Source: Verrucomicrobiota bacterium
GTDB taxonomy: Bacteria > Verrucomicrobiota > Verrucomicrobiia > Verrucomicrobiales > Verrucomicrobiaceae
Direction: 5' to 3'
Assembly: GCA_009885695.1 (NCBI GenBank)
Contig: VFKE01000011.1
Coordinates: 1-40,671, forward strand
DNA: 40,671 bases
How positions within the stretch are numbered: position 1 is the stretch's first letter; every line of letters begins with the position of its first letter. Under the pieces are notes generated by a model that was not told the origin of the DNA, searched no databases, and saw nothing but the letters and a program-made list of their open reading frames with translations. Below are positions 9,345 to 17,584 of the stretch, one piece after another. Made by a program: the position numbers and the translations under genes.

Positions 9345-10178
9345 TTATAGTCCATGTCGGGTGGAGCTGTCGGATGGCGGAAGGTTGAAGCTCGGCGCGG
9401 CCGGTGCGCCGAGGGAGGCGACACTGGGAAGATCAGCAGAATGAATTCCGTGATCGACGAATGTTCGCTCGATTAAGATGGAAAGTTCGGCGGGGAAAAG
9501 CTGGAGCCGCGCTGCTGCCGCGGTCGTGCGGCGGAGCAAGCAAGCGGCCGAAGCCGACACCATCAGCGATAACAGGATGGACAAGCCGATTGGGAGCAAA
9601 GCAGGAGGAATCAAGTGCGGCAAATCAAAGAGAGCGTCCGCATGATGGAGCACGGCTTCTGCGAAGACTGCCATGCCGAGGGTTAGACCGGCCCAGCGGA
9701 TGAAGCTTCCGGCTTTGGGGTCGGGACTTGTGACCGATTGAAAATTCAATTCAATCTCATCGGCGGCGCGTTTCATGGCCCGCTGCACCGTCTTTAATTG
9801 GGAACTGGAGATGCGGCCCGCAGCGCTGAGTCGGATGGCGAAGTTTTGTTCAACGCGGTCAGTTCCGATCAGGTGGAAGGCGAGTTCGCGGCAGCCCGCG
9901 AGATAGACCTGCCAGTGCGGAGAGCCCTTGAATTCCACACTGTCCTGGAAAATGGCGAGCACATGCGCTGAGTTGCGAAATGTGTCAAAAAAATTCTCGT
10001 CAGCCTCACCAAAGTCCATCGTGCTTCGGCGCCGTGAAAAAATGCGGATCAGTAAAATGAACGCGAGCAGAAGCAGCAGTCCGCAAGCGGTGGTGGTCGG
10101 AAGGCCGGGCCCCGACGCCCAAGTTTGGAATGCAGCCAGGTCCGGCGGGTTGATTTGCAGCAGGAGGGGGGCAGACAT
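9345..10178 (-). CDS. MotA/TolQ/ExbB-like inner-membrane protein
   Basis: A 277-residue membrane protein. A first hydrophobic segment spans about 30-46, followed by a cytoplasmic-type region with 'ADENFFDTFRNSAHVLAIFQ' and 'SPHWQVYLAGCRELAFHL'. This resembles the region after TM1 of TolQ/ExbB (rFe..Fwsg.dL..l, then SP..vY.aGfrEl). Two more hydrophobic segments lie at about 168-185 and 195-220, giving the three-helix layout of proton-channel stators. The usual small-residue 'GLLGTV' motif before TM2 is replaced by 'GLTLGMAVF', so channel function is doubtful, and no ExbD/TolR partner is adjacent. I start at ATG 10178; an earlier ATG at 10199 is possible. It is divergent from the site-2 protease gene. 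Confidence 0.5.
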   Translation of the reverse strand: MSAPLLLQINPPDLAAFQTWASGPGLPTTTACGLLLLLAFILLIRIFSRRRSTMDFGEADENFFDTFRNSAHVLAIFQDSVEFKGSPHWQVYLAGCRELAFHLIGTDRVEQNFAIRLSAAGRISSSQLKTVQRAMKRAADEIELNFQSVTSPDPKAGSFIRWAGLTLGMAVFAEAVLHHADALFDLPHLIPPALLPIGLSILLSLMVSASAACLLRRTTAAAARLQLFPAELSILIERTFVDHGIHSADLPSVASLGAPAAPSFNLPPSDSSTRHGL

Positions 10179-10282
10179 AAATTTCAAGTAAGCCAACATA
10201 ACGACTGTTCGCCCGGTGTCTTCGAGAAAATTTCATCCATACCAGCTTGCACCTCGTATCAATGAGGTATCACCTTTCCCTT

Positions 10283-11392
10283 ATGAAAAGCTGGTCCATT
10301 CGCGTTGCCACCCTTGCCGGAACCGAGGTGCGCATTCATCTCACCTTTCTCATTCTTCTCGCATGGGTGGGCTGGGTTGCTTATTCGCAGGGAGGCATCA
10401 GCGCGGCGCTGGGGTCGGTGGGGTTTATCTCCTCGATTTTTCTTTGCGTGCTGCTGCATGAATTCGGACACGTGGCTGCAGCCCTGCATTACGGAATCAA
10501 GACGCCGGATATCACGCTGCTTCCCATTGGTGGTGTGGCGCGCCTGGAAAGAATGCCGCGGCGTCCGTCCGAAGAATTTGTCGTCGCGATCTGCGGCCCA
10601 CTGGTCAACGTGTTCATCGCGTTGCTGCTGTTTGTTTTTCTGCGCGCCGTTCCTTCGTTCAATCTGGAATTTGATCCGCTCAGCGGAAGTTTTGCCCAGC
10701 GCCTCATGCAGTGGAACCTGCTGATGGTGGCGTTCAACATGATTCCGGCATTTCCGATGGACGGCGGCCGCGTGCTCCGGTCCGGGCTGGCCATGATGAT
10801 GGACTACGGACAGGCCACGCGCGTCGCGGCGTCGATCGGACAGGGGATTGCGGCCATGGGATTCTTCGTCGCTATATTCATGTTTCATCCATTTTTGTTG
10901 ATCATCGCCTTGTTCATCTACATGAGCGCGGGTCAGGAGGCTGCCATGGTAGGGCAGGAAGAGGCCACGCGTGGGCTGACGGTTGCGGATGCCATGGTGA
11001 CGGATTTTCATGTGTTGCAGGATGATGCGCGACTGGGCGAGGCGGTGGAGGTTTTGCTCAAGGGTTCACAGCACGATTTTCCCGTGCTTGACGCGGCGGG
11101 TCGCCTGGCGGGAATGTTGACTCGCACCCGCTTGATTGGAGCGCTGGCCCAGCATGGCATGAGTCACCCTGTGCGCGATGCACTTGAGCCAGCGGGTGAA
11201 ACGCTGGATTCGCGCGCCGGACTGGCGGATGCGATGCAAATCCTGCGCGCTTCACCACTGCCCGGGCTTCCGGTGATGGATGCCGCTGGACGTTTGATCG
11301 GCCTGCTGACCACCGAGAACCTCGGTGAGATGATGATGGTGCGGGCTGCGCTCGCCCGCGGCGGAAACTATTCCAAGCAGGCGGGATCGTAG
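10283..11392 (+). CDS. Site-2 protease (M50) with tandem CBS domains
   Basis: An integral-membrane zinc metalloprotease of the M50/S2P type. The zinc-binding motif HEFGH is at residues 59-63, and the third ligand lies in 'NMIPAFPMDGGRVLRS' (Asp160). Several hydrophobic helices surround both. After the membrane core, residues about 230-369 form a CBS pair ('TVADAMVTDFHVLQDDARLGEAVE', 'DFPVLDAAGRLAGMLTR', 'GLPVMDAAGRLIGLLTTENL'), suggesting regulation by an adenosyl ligand. This matches the S2P subfamily with C-terminal CBS domains; the substrate is unknown. ATG 10283 gives 369 residues; 10247 and 10262 are alternatives. The 3' end overlaps the convergent batE gene by 25 bases. Confidence 0.9.
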   Translation: MKSWSIRVATLAGTEVRIHLTFLILLAWVGWVAYSQGGISAALGSVGFISSIFLCVLLHEFGHVAAALHYGIKTPDITLLPIGGVARLERMPRRPSEEFVVAICGPLVNVFIALLLFVFLRAVPSFNLEFDPLSGSFAQRLMQWNLLMVAFNMIPAFPMDGGRVLRSGLAMMMDYGQATRVAASIGQGIAAMGFFVAIFMFHPFLLIIALFIYMSAGQEAAMVGQEEATRGLTVADAMVTDFHVLQDDARLGEAVEVLLKGSQHDFPVLDAAGRLAGMLTRTRLIGALAQHGMSHPVRDALEPAGETLDSRAGLADAMQILRASPLPGLPVMDAAGRLIGLLTTENLGEMMMVRAALARGGNYSKQAGS

Positions 11393-12177
11393 GGCCAGAG
11401 CGGAGTGATGGACTCTGTCTGCACCCAGCCGCGGATTTCCTTGCCTTCGGGCGGCGGATTTTCGTTATGGAACTCCACGTAGGACCAGCTTCCCCGATCC
11501 TCGATCTTGCGCACCTGACTGCCGGGTGGCAGTGGCGCCAAAGAATTACTGGTGGTGCTGGCGGCGGTGTAGGCGCGTGTTTCCCTGGAGGTGATCACGG
11601 CGATGTCGCGGACTTTTTCAAAGGACGGACTCCAGAGCCAGCCGAGAACACTCGATGCTTCGCCCACGAGTGCCAGAACAGCGATGGTCAGCAGCAGGGC
11701 GCGGAGGTTGCCGGCCCGGACAAAGAAAAAGGCGATGATGCAGCAGAGGGTCAGCGCCCAACCGCAGGCGGATGCGATTGCCAGCCAATGGGATCGGCTG
11801 AACCAAGAGGCGAACTGCCGGCCAATTCCGTTGGTGGGAAAGAAAAAATTGCCGGAACGTTCATGGATGTGGGCGATGTTTTGTCGTGTCTCAGCAGATG
11901 GGGCGGGCAGCAGGGCCGCCCGCTGATAATACAGCGCCGCGTGGCCGAGGTCGCCCAGGCGGTAACGGGTGTTTCCGAGGAGTTGGAAGAGCGCAGGTGA
12001 GTAGTGCTGTTCGCTGATGAGTGTCTCGCCGATACTTTGTGCCTTGGGGAAATCACCCTGCTCGAATGCGTTGCGCGCTTCGGAGTAACGTTCTTGCGGC
12101 GTGGATTCCGCGCTGAATGCCAAGGTTGTGCCGAGCATGGCCGGGAGAACGGCAATCAGGATGGGAAGAAAATTCAT
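11368..12177 (-). CDS. batE: BatE-like TPR/SH3 protein of the aerotolerance operon
   Basis: The last gene of the Bat operon, 269 residues. A signal peptide (MNFLPILIAVLPAMLGTTLA) leads into tetratricopeptide repeats at about 28-115 ('RYSEARNAFEQGDFPKAQSIGE', 'LFQLLGNTRYRLGDLGHAALYYQRAALL'). Two membrane helices follow, then a C-terminal SH3-like domain ('PLPPGSQVRKIEDRGSWSYVEF...RGWVQTESI'). TPR-TM-SH3 is the usual BatE layout. Its role is presumed to be assembly of the envelope complex formed with BatA/B/D. ATG 12177 gives the proper signal peptide, although the frame is open further upstream into batD. The gap to batD is 37 bases. Its 3' end overlaps the convergent protease gene. Confidence 0.85.
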   Translation of the reverse strand: MNFLPILIAVLPAMLGTTLAFSAESTPQERYSEARNAFEQGDFPKAQSIGETLISEQHYSPALFQLLGNTRYRLGDLGHAALYYQRAALLPAPSAETRQNIAHIHERSGNFFFPTNGIGRQFASWFSRSHWLAIASACGWALTLCCIIAFFFVRAGNLRALLLTIAVLALVGEASSVLGWLWSPSFEKVRDIAVITSRETRAYTAASTTSNSLAPLPPGSQVRKIEDRGSWSYVEFHNENPPPEGKEIRGWVQTESITPLWPYDPACLE

Positions 12178-12214
12178 AGTGTGCCCTGATTGAAAATTTG
12201 CGCGCAGGTGGCGC

Positions 12215-13975
12215 TCAAGCTTGAAGTATTTGCAGCACGCGGGCGCGTTCGTCAGTTGGCATCGGTTCCGCCGAAGCGGCCTGCGACGGACTGAAGTTAA
12301 GTTGCTCATGCTGGCTGAGCACGGACTGACATTCAGCGTTAGGCGTTCCGCTCTGCAGACGGATGTATTGTGCCGCAGTCTGGTAAAAGTTTCCGCGGGA
12401 CAGACTGGCTCCGCGCAGACGTTTCCAAAGCTCACGCACCGGCGTGGATGTTGAAAGCGCGCGAGTTTGCCGGAGAGATGTGCCAAATTTGATGCCGAGG
12501 AGCAAGATCACGGCACCTGCTGCCGCCCCGTTCCAAAACAGGAACGTGCGATTCTTCCATAAGACCGGGTGCGGAGTAATCCATGCGGCCTGATTCGGCA
12601 GAACGCTCACGATGTCCGTGAGTTTTACCTGGGGTTGCGAAATCTTCTCCGGTTCGGCAGGAGACTGCTCGCCAGATGTCGTTTCCAGCGGGCCGGTCAC
12701 CCTCGGTGCAGGAGGAGTTACGGATTCCTTCACGCGAATTGGCAGCGGCGATGTGCACGCAGTAACGTATTGTTTTTTCGTCGGGCTGAAGTAGCTGAAT
12801 TCAAAGGGTGGTATCTCAGCCAATAATTTTTTTGGAATAAGGACCTGATTAAAAGTGGCGCGCTGATCATGGGCTTCGCCGGTTGGGTCCGGTTGACGGA
12901 CGTTGAGGCGGCGGGCGGGATAGGTTTTCCAGTCACCGGCGCTGGTCAGTTCGGGCGCGGTGAGGCTGTCGAAATTGCCGGAGCCAGTAATGTTCATCTC
13001 AACGGAAATTGGGTCGCCCACGGAAAGTTCATGGGGCTCGGCATTGATGGAAATATCGAAATCGCCCACCAACCCTTTAAAGCCGGCGGGACGGTCACTG
13101 TCCGGCAGGGGAAGCACGTTGATATCGATGTCCGAACTCTGTGGTTTCGCGGTGCGCTGCTCCATTTGCCTGAAAAATGGATGCTGAAACGCATTTGCGT
13201 TGCCGCGGGCCTCGACCTCGAAGAGAAGTTCGCTGGTGGCCGGGCCTAGTTTGAATTTGCCCGGTTTAAGTGCTGAAAGATTGCTCCGGAATGTATACGC
13301 ACGATAGCGGGCACCGCCCATGGAGACGATGGTCTGTTCTGCTTGAATCGGAAAACGCTGGATCGCGAAATTGTCTTTCGGTATCTCGATCAATCCGATG
13401 CGTTGCATGGCAACGCTGCGCTCGGGTGCATAGATGGTTACGGTGATCGGGACGACTTCGCCGACATAGATTTCCCGTTTTTCGATCTGCATGACGAGCA
13501 GCGGATCATTATGCGATGCAGGCTGGACGGCGTTGGCATTGGCGATGATGCGGACTTCGTTTGACTTGAAAAGCTTGCCGCCGACACGAATCTCCTGAGG
13601 AGGAATGACCAGAGTGCCTGCCTTGCTTGAGGTGATGATCCAGGTGAAGCTGGAACTGCGCTTCACGACGCCGTTGATGATGCTTGTCTGGTTGCTGAAC
13701 GACGGGGCGTTATCTGCGAGATCCAGGCCGGAGGGCAATTGCAACTTCGGTGCCTCGTCCGGTTGGCCGCCCTCGATGGTGATCGTGTAGGTGGTGGAGC
13801 TTCCCGGCTTGATCTCTGCAGGTTCGGCTGATGCTTGCAGCGTTTGGGCGAAGGATGAACGATGAAGGATGAAGGATGAAAGGAAGATGATGCAGCATAA
13901 TAATGATGCGCGTCCGCAAGAGCGCCATGCGGCTATTCTTTGAATGCTATCTGTCCTGTGTGTGTTGCAGTGCAT
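12215..13975 (-). CDS. batD: BatD family protein
   Basis: A 586-residue envelope protein. After a signal-like N-terminus, the periplasmic part has beta-sandwich features typical of BatD: 'SAEPAEIKPGSSTTYTITIE', then 'AGTLVIPPQEIRVGGKLFKSNEV' and 'VGEVVPITVTIYAPE', later 'LSVGDPISVEMNITGSGN' and 'PARRLNVRQPD'. A membrane helix at about 470-490 ('FLFWNGAAAGAVILLLGIKF') precedes a cytoplasmic tail. It would act with BatA/BatB at the inner membrane. Oddly, part of the signal-peptide core ('SSFILHRSSF') is encoded by a tandem GAAGGAT-type heptamer repeat (13850-13877), so the start at 13975 and the N-terminus are less certain than the rest. Gaps to its neighbours are short. Confidence 0.88.
   Translation of the reverse strand: MHCNTHRTDSIQRIAAWRSCGRASLLCCIIFLSSFILHRSSFAQTLQASAEPAEIKPGSSTTYTITIEGGQPDEAPKLQLPSGLDLADNAPSFSNQTSIINGVVKRSSSFTWIITSSKAGTLVIPPQEIRVGGKLFKSNEVRIIANANAVQPASHNDPLLVMQIEKREIYVGEVVPITVTIYAPERSVAMQRIGLIEIPKDNFAIQRFPIQAEQTIVSMGGARYRAYTFRSNLSALKPGKFKLGPATSELLFEVEARGNANAFQHPFFRQMEQRTAKPQSSDIDINVLPLPDSDRPAGFKGLVGDFDISINAEPHELSVGDPISVEMNITGSGNFDSLTAPELTSAGDWKTYPARRLNVRQPDPTGEAHDQRATFNQVLIPKKLLAEIPPFEFSYFSPTKKQYVTACTSPLPIRVKESVTPPAPRVTGPLETTSGEQSPAEPEKISQPQVKLTDIVSVLPNQAAWITPHPVLWKNRTFLFWNGAAAGAVILLLGIKFGTSLRQTRALSTSTPVRELWKRLRGASLSRGNFYQTAAQYIRLQSGTPNAECQSVLSQHEQLNFSPSQAASAEPMPTDERARVLQILQA
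13850..13877. repeat. Heptamer tandem repeat (GAAGGAT)n inside batD signal sequence
   Basis: Four heptamers lie in tandem (GAAGGAT GAACGAT GAAGGAT GAAGGAT) and encode part of the BatD signal-peptide core. The same heptamer, on the other strand, occurs at 27060-27087. Confidence 0.85.
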
Positions 13976-14001
13976 GTTGAGATCGTGCTTTATCCTTTCT
14001 G

Positions 14002-15951
14002 CTAGTAATCTTTTCCGCCCGGCGGCCTTTCGCGGCGCATCATGTATTGCGCGGACTTCTGGTCGTCGGCGTAGGTGCGCAACTGGTTCCGTGCCTCCTG
14101 CGGCGTAAATCCGGTCTTGTCGTTGCGCTGGTCGTCAGAAGGATCCTTTGGCTCGCCTTCCTTCTGTTGTTGTTCGCCTTCCTTGGCTTTCAATTCGCCT
14201 TCAGGAAGCTGTTCCTGCTTTCCCTGAAGTTGGTCGTGCTCTTTCTGTTGGTCCTTGTCACTCTCCTTTTGTTGCTGGTCCTGATCCTTGCCGGAATCTT
14301 CATTCTCCTCAGGTTCACCTTCGCCTTTGCCGCCTTTCTGCTGCTGTTTGTCTTTTTTCTGCTGCTGCTGTTTCTGCTGCTCTTGCTGCTTCTTGAGTTC
14401 ATCCAGGCGCTTCTGCACAAAATCGCGATTCTCTTCGATTTCTTTGTATTCAGGTGTGCTTTCCTTGTTCAACCGCTTCAAGACTTTGAGCGCGTCAGTG
14501 AAATGATCGCGCGAATCCGTCCAGGCCTTGATCGCGAATTCAGGCTCCTTCTGCAACCGGGTGTCGCCAAGGTCGTAGAGGCTGGTGCCCAGCCCGCGCA
14601 GGGCTCGTGTTTGAATCCCTTTGTCGGGCAACTCAAGCGCGTGGCTGAATGAGCGCACCGCGCTGTCGTAATCCTTGAGCTGGTGTGCGGATGCCGCCAG
14701 TCCGTATAGCATTTCATCAGCGTGGAGTGGCGTTTCCTTTTGTTTCAATGCGCGAGAATATCCATTGTGTGCCTCTTCGAATTTTCCCTGCGAATAAGAT
14801 TCCGTGGCGCGCTTGAGATCATCCATCTCCTTCGCGTTGGCGGATCCGTGGCCCGCGAATAAGCCGAGCAGCAACAACGTGGCGACCGTGGCCGCGGGCG
14901 GGGCGTGAACCGCAGTCTGCGGATCCACGGGAAGCGCCGGGGGCTTGATCGGTTTACGTGTCGAATGCCGCATAAGCTGGGATAACATAATGCACAACAG
15001 ACCGAGACCAAGCGGCCATTGATAGCGTTCAATCGGACGCGATTCTTGGTGCGAATCGGAGGTCTTGGCATCGAGTTGAGTGAGCAGGCTGTCGACCGCA
15101 GACTGCGTCAGGGCTTGCGAGGCGAGTTCGATGTAACGTGCACCGGTGATCGTGGCCACCTGCTGGAGCAGTTCAGACTCCAGGCGCGTTTTCACGACGT
15201 TGCCTTTTTCATCGCGAACATAGTCGCCCTGGTGTTCGGGTTCAGGGTCTGGAATCAGGGAGCCTTCCGCCGTGCCCATGCCCACGGGTAGAATCAGCAA
15301 TTGCTTGCTCGCGGCATCTTTCGCGGCCGCGAGTGTTCCGTCCTCGGTTTCATGGCCGTCGCTGAACAACACCATGCCGCAGTGCTGGCCAGGTGTTTTT
15401 TCAGTGATCTCCAGCACCAGTTTGATGGCAGCTGCCAGGCTGCTGCCACCGCGTGGGATTGAGGTGTGATCGAGCGCCTGAATTGATTCTCGCACCGCCT
15501 CATGATCGGTGGTCAACGGTGCCTGGAGGAACGCCCGTCCCGCGAAGGCGACCAGGCCGACACGGTCTCCGTGTAGTTTTTCCAAAAGATCCTGCGCCGC
15601 GAGTTTCGCCCGAGTCAGCCGGTTGGGCGACATGTCGTCGGCCAGCATGGACTTCGAGGTGTCGATGGCGATGAAAACATTCCGCCCGGACTGTGGCACT
15701 TCGTTTTGTTGAGTGCCGAATTGCGGGCGGGTCAGCGCGATGATGATGAGGGTTAGTCCGAGCAATAGCAGTCCAAAAATCGTCCATGACCAGGCTAGCG
15801 TCGCACCGGCGAGCAGAGGCGATCGCAGGCGTTCCGAGGTCGCGAAAGCTGCAAGAGAGAATTGCACCCGCTTGTCCGCCCAGATTTTTAGAAGGATCAG
15901 CAGCGGCAGCGCGAGAAGCACCAGTGCGTAGTGGGGTGATGCAAAATTCAT
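14002..15951 (-). CDS. batB: BatB-BatC fusion: VWA domain plus TPR and Q/K/E-rich region
   Basis: A 649-residue protein combining two usual Bat proteins. Residues 1-330 are BatB-like: two N-terminal membrane helices, a VWA domain with MIDAS motif DTSKS (97-101), 'FAGRAFLQAPLTTD' and 'VLFSDGHETEDG', and a third helix at about 310-328. A further hydrophobic, signal-like segment ('VATLLLLGLFAGHGSANA', about 345-370) introduces BatC-like TPRs (375-500), a long Gln/Lys/Glu-rich low-complexity stretch (about 505-600) and a short conserved-looking C-terminus. The joined frame is uninterrupted. ATG 15951 overlaps the batA stop codon as ATGA, implying translational coupling. The presumed role is a metal-dependent protein-protein scaffold in the envelope. 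Confidence 0.88.
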   Translation of the reverse strand: MNFASPHYALVLLALPLLILLKIWADKRVQFSLAAFATSERLRSPLLAGATLAWSWTIFGLLLLGLTLIIIALTRPQFGTQQNEVPQSGRNVFIAIDTSKSMLADDMSPNRLTRAKLAAQDLLEKLHGDRVGLVAFAGRAFLQAPLTTDHEAVRESIQALDHTSIPRGGSSLAAAIKLVLEITEKTPGQHCGMVLFSDGHETEDGTLAAAKDAASKQLLILPVGMGTAEGSLIPDPEPEHQGDYVRDEKGNVVKTRLESELLQQVATITGARYIELASQALTQSAVDSLLTQLDAKTSDSHQESRPIERYQWPLGLGLLCIMLSQLMRHSTRKPIKPPALPVDPQTAVHAPPAATVATLLLLGLFAGHGSANAKEMDDLKRATESYSQGKFEEAHNGYSRALKQKETPLHADEMLYGLAASAHQLKDYDSAVRSFSHALELPDKGIQTRALRGLGTSLYDLGDTRLQKEPEFAIKAWTDSRDHFTDALKVLKRLNKESTPEYKEIEENRDFVQKRLDELKKQQEQQKQQQQKKDKQQQKGGKGEGEPEENEDSGKDQDQQQKESDKDQQKEHDQLQGKQEQLPEGELKAKEGEQQQKEGEPKDPSDDQRNDKTGFTPQEARNQLRTYADDQKSAQYMMRRERPPGGKDY

Positions 15952-16967
15952 ACGGTAAGCGGTGCCAGGCGCGCCGCGGTGACTTTCCAAATAGAATGGA
16001 GCATGACGCAAGCGGCGGCGGCGATGATAAAATAGTGGAAGAAATCGTCCGTGCGCAAGATGATGCGTCGCTCAATCTTGGTCTTTTCCATTTTGTTGAT
16101 GGATTCAAAGACCTGTTTCAATGTCGCCGAATCCTGCGCCTTGAAAAACGTCCCGCCGCCGATATCAGCGATCTGCTTCATGCTCTCCTCGTCAAACTCG
16201 TCGCGGTGGGAATTGATGACGCCGCCATTGGGAAGCCGGATTAAATGGAAGCCCGATGTGCCAACGCCGATGGTGTAGATTTTGATTCCGAGCGTCGCTG
16301 CGAAACGAGCCGCGTCCAGCGGGCTGAGCTTTCCCGAATTGTTCGCGCCGTCGGTGATGAGCACGAGAACTTTGCTCTTGGCCTCCTGCTGGTCCAAACG
16401 TCGCGCCGCAGCGGCCAGACCGGAACCAATCGCCGTCCCGTCTTCCATCACACCGGTCTGGATGCGGTCCATATTTTTCAAGATCCAGTTGTGATCCAGG
16501 GTCGGGGGACATGGTGTGTAAGGCGCGCCCGCGAAGGCAACAATGCCGATGCGGTCGCTGGGCCGTCCTTCGATGAACTCCTTGAGCACGCGCTTGGCGG
16601 CGACCAGACGGTTGATGTTGCGCGAGCCAGCGTAGTAATCCTCAATGAGCATCGATAGCGATACGTCCACGGCCACGCAGATGGCGATGCCTTCCGTTTT
16701 CACTTCGTCATACGAGATCAGTTTTTGCGGGCGCGCCAGTGCGATGATTCCGCATACCATCGCGAGGTGGAGCAGGTTGGGCGCAAAACCACCCCGCCGC
16801 AAACGCGTGGGACGTCCGAGTCCCTCCATTAAGCTGACTGTCGGAAAAGCCAGCGTCGGTGCATCACCGCGACGCCCGCGCAACCATGCCAGTAACGGCA
16901 CCAGTGAAAGCAGGAACAGCCACCAGGGGTCGGCGAGTTGGAGGTTGGGGAAAAATGGAAAGGGCAT
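15948..16967 (-). CDS. batA: BatA family VWA-domain membrane protein
   Basis: A 339-residue inner-membrane protein with two N-terminal helices (about 13-30 and 62-78), a VWA domain and a C-terminal helix (about 312-332). The MIDAS motif is DVSLS (101-105); 'GIVAFAGAPYTPCPPTLDH' and 'VLVLITDGANNSGKLSP' complete the metal site region. Length and topology match BatA/aerotolerance VWA proteins, which pair with BatB. It lies 11 bases downstream of the DUF4381 gene, and its stop overlaps the batB start as ATGA, so the operon is tightly coupled. The work of Bat complexes is not fully settled; a link to MoxR-type chaperone activity and envelope stress tolerance is known for the family. Confidence 0.92.
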   Translation of the reverse strand: MPFPFFPNLQLADPWWLFLLSLVPLLAWLRGRRGDAPTLAFPTVSLMEGLGRPTRLRRGGFAPNLLHLAMVCGIIALARPQKLISYDEVKTEGIAICVAVDVSLSMLIEDYYAGSRNINRLVAAKRVLKEFIEGRPSDRIGIVAFAGAPYTPCPPTLDHNWILKNMDRIQTGVMEDGTAIGSGLAAAARRLDQQEAKSKVLVLITDGANNSGKLSPLDAARFAATLGIKIYTIGVGTSGFHLIRLPNGGVINSHRDEFDEESMKQIADIGGGTFFKAQDSATLKQVFESINKMEKTKIERRIILRTDDFFHYFIIAAAACVMLHSIWKVTAARLAPLTV

Positions 16968-16978
16968 GATTCAGAAAT

Positions 16979-17584
16979 TCAATCCGGAACCGCGCTCTCG
17001 AATGGCAGAACTTCGCGGTGCAGTGTTTCAATGGCGGACTTGACCAATGACTCGGCCTCCGTCTTGGTGGCGGGCGCGGGAGCGAAGGCGATTTCATCAC
17101 ATGTCAGGGCGACTGAGGCGAAACGTTCCTGTCGTTCTTCGTCAGTGGCAAACTCACGCATATCATACAGCTCTTCCCGGGTGCGAAACGGCGCGGGAAC
17201 AGCGTAGCGGCCCATCTGATAGTCGCGCATGATCACAGACACGCGGTGCCCGGTCTCTGAAGGATCGAGATTTTCATTTTCATCGAGCAGGTCAAGCAGT
17301 CGACGATGAGCGAGTGTCAGCGGCGGCACTTTGGGGCGAGTCTTGAGATTCTGTTTGCGGAATAGCATCCAGATCACGATGGCGAAAAGGACTGCGGCGG
17401 CGGCGCAGAAAATGATGAGCAACCATGGCGATGAAAACTGCGACGCATCGACTGGGTCGGGCACATCAGGATGGGGCAGTGGGGTAAGTTTCGGTGCAGC
17501 CGGCGGACTTTGCGCAAGTGCTCCACCTGCTGCGACGATGGGCAGCAGCCAGAGAAAGCGCAAATGGCCACAAGAGTTCATCAT
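16979..17584 (-). CDS. DUF4381 domain protein
   Basis: A 201-residue membrane protein found between DUF58 and BatA genes in operons of this type. Residues 1-24 look like a signal peptide, followed by a Pro-rich linker and a membrane helix ('PWLLIIFCAAAAVLFAIVIWMLF', about 53-75). The soluble tail contains 'AHRRLLDLLDE' and 'YQMGRYAVPAPFRTREELYDM', which fits DUF4381 (...YvarryglpA...T..El). Two adjacent ATGs occur at 17584 and 17581; the first overlaps the DUF58 stop as ATGATGA. No enzymatic motif is visible. The position strongly suggests a structural subunit of the same MoxR-linked envelope system. Confidence 0.8.
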   Translation of the reverse strand: MMNSCGHLRFLWLLPIVAAGGALAQSPPAAPKLTPLPHPDVPDPVDASQFSSPWLLIIFCAAAAVLFAIVIWMLFRKQNLKTRPKVPPLTLAHRRLLDLLDENENLDPSETGHRVSVIMRDYQMGRYAVPAPFRTREELYDMREFATDEERQERFASVALTCDEIAFAPAPATKTEAESLVKSAIETLHREVLPFESAVPD

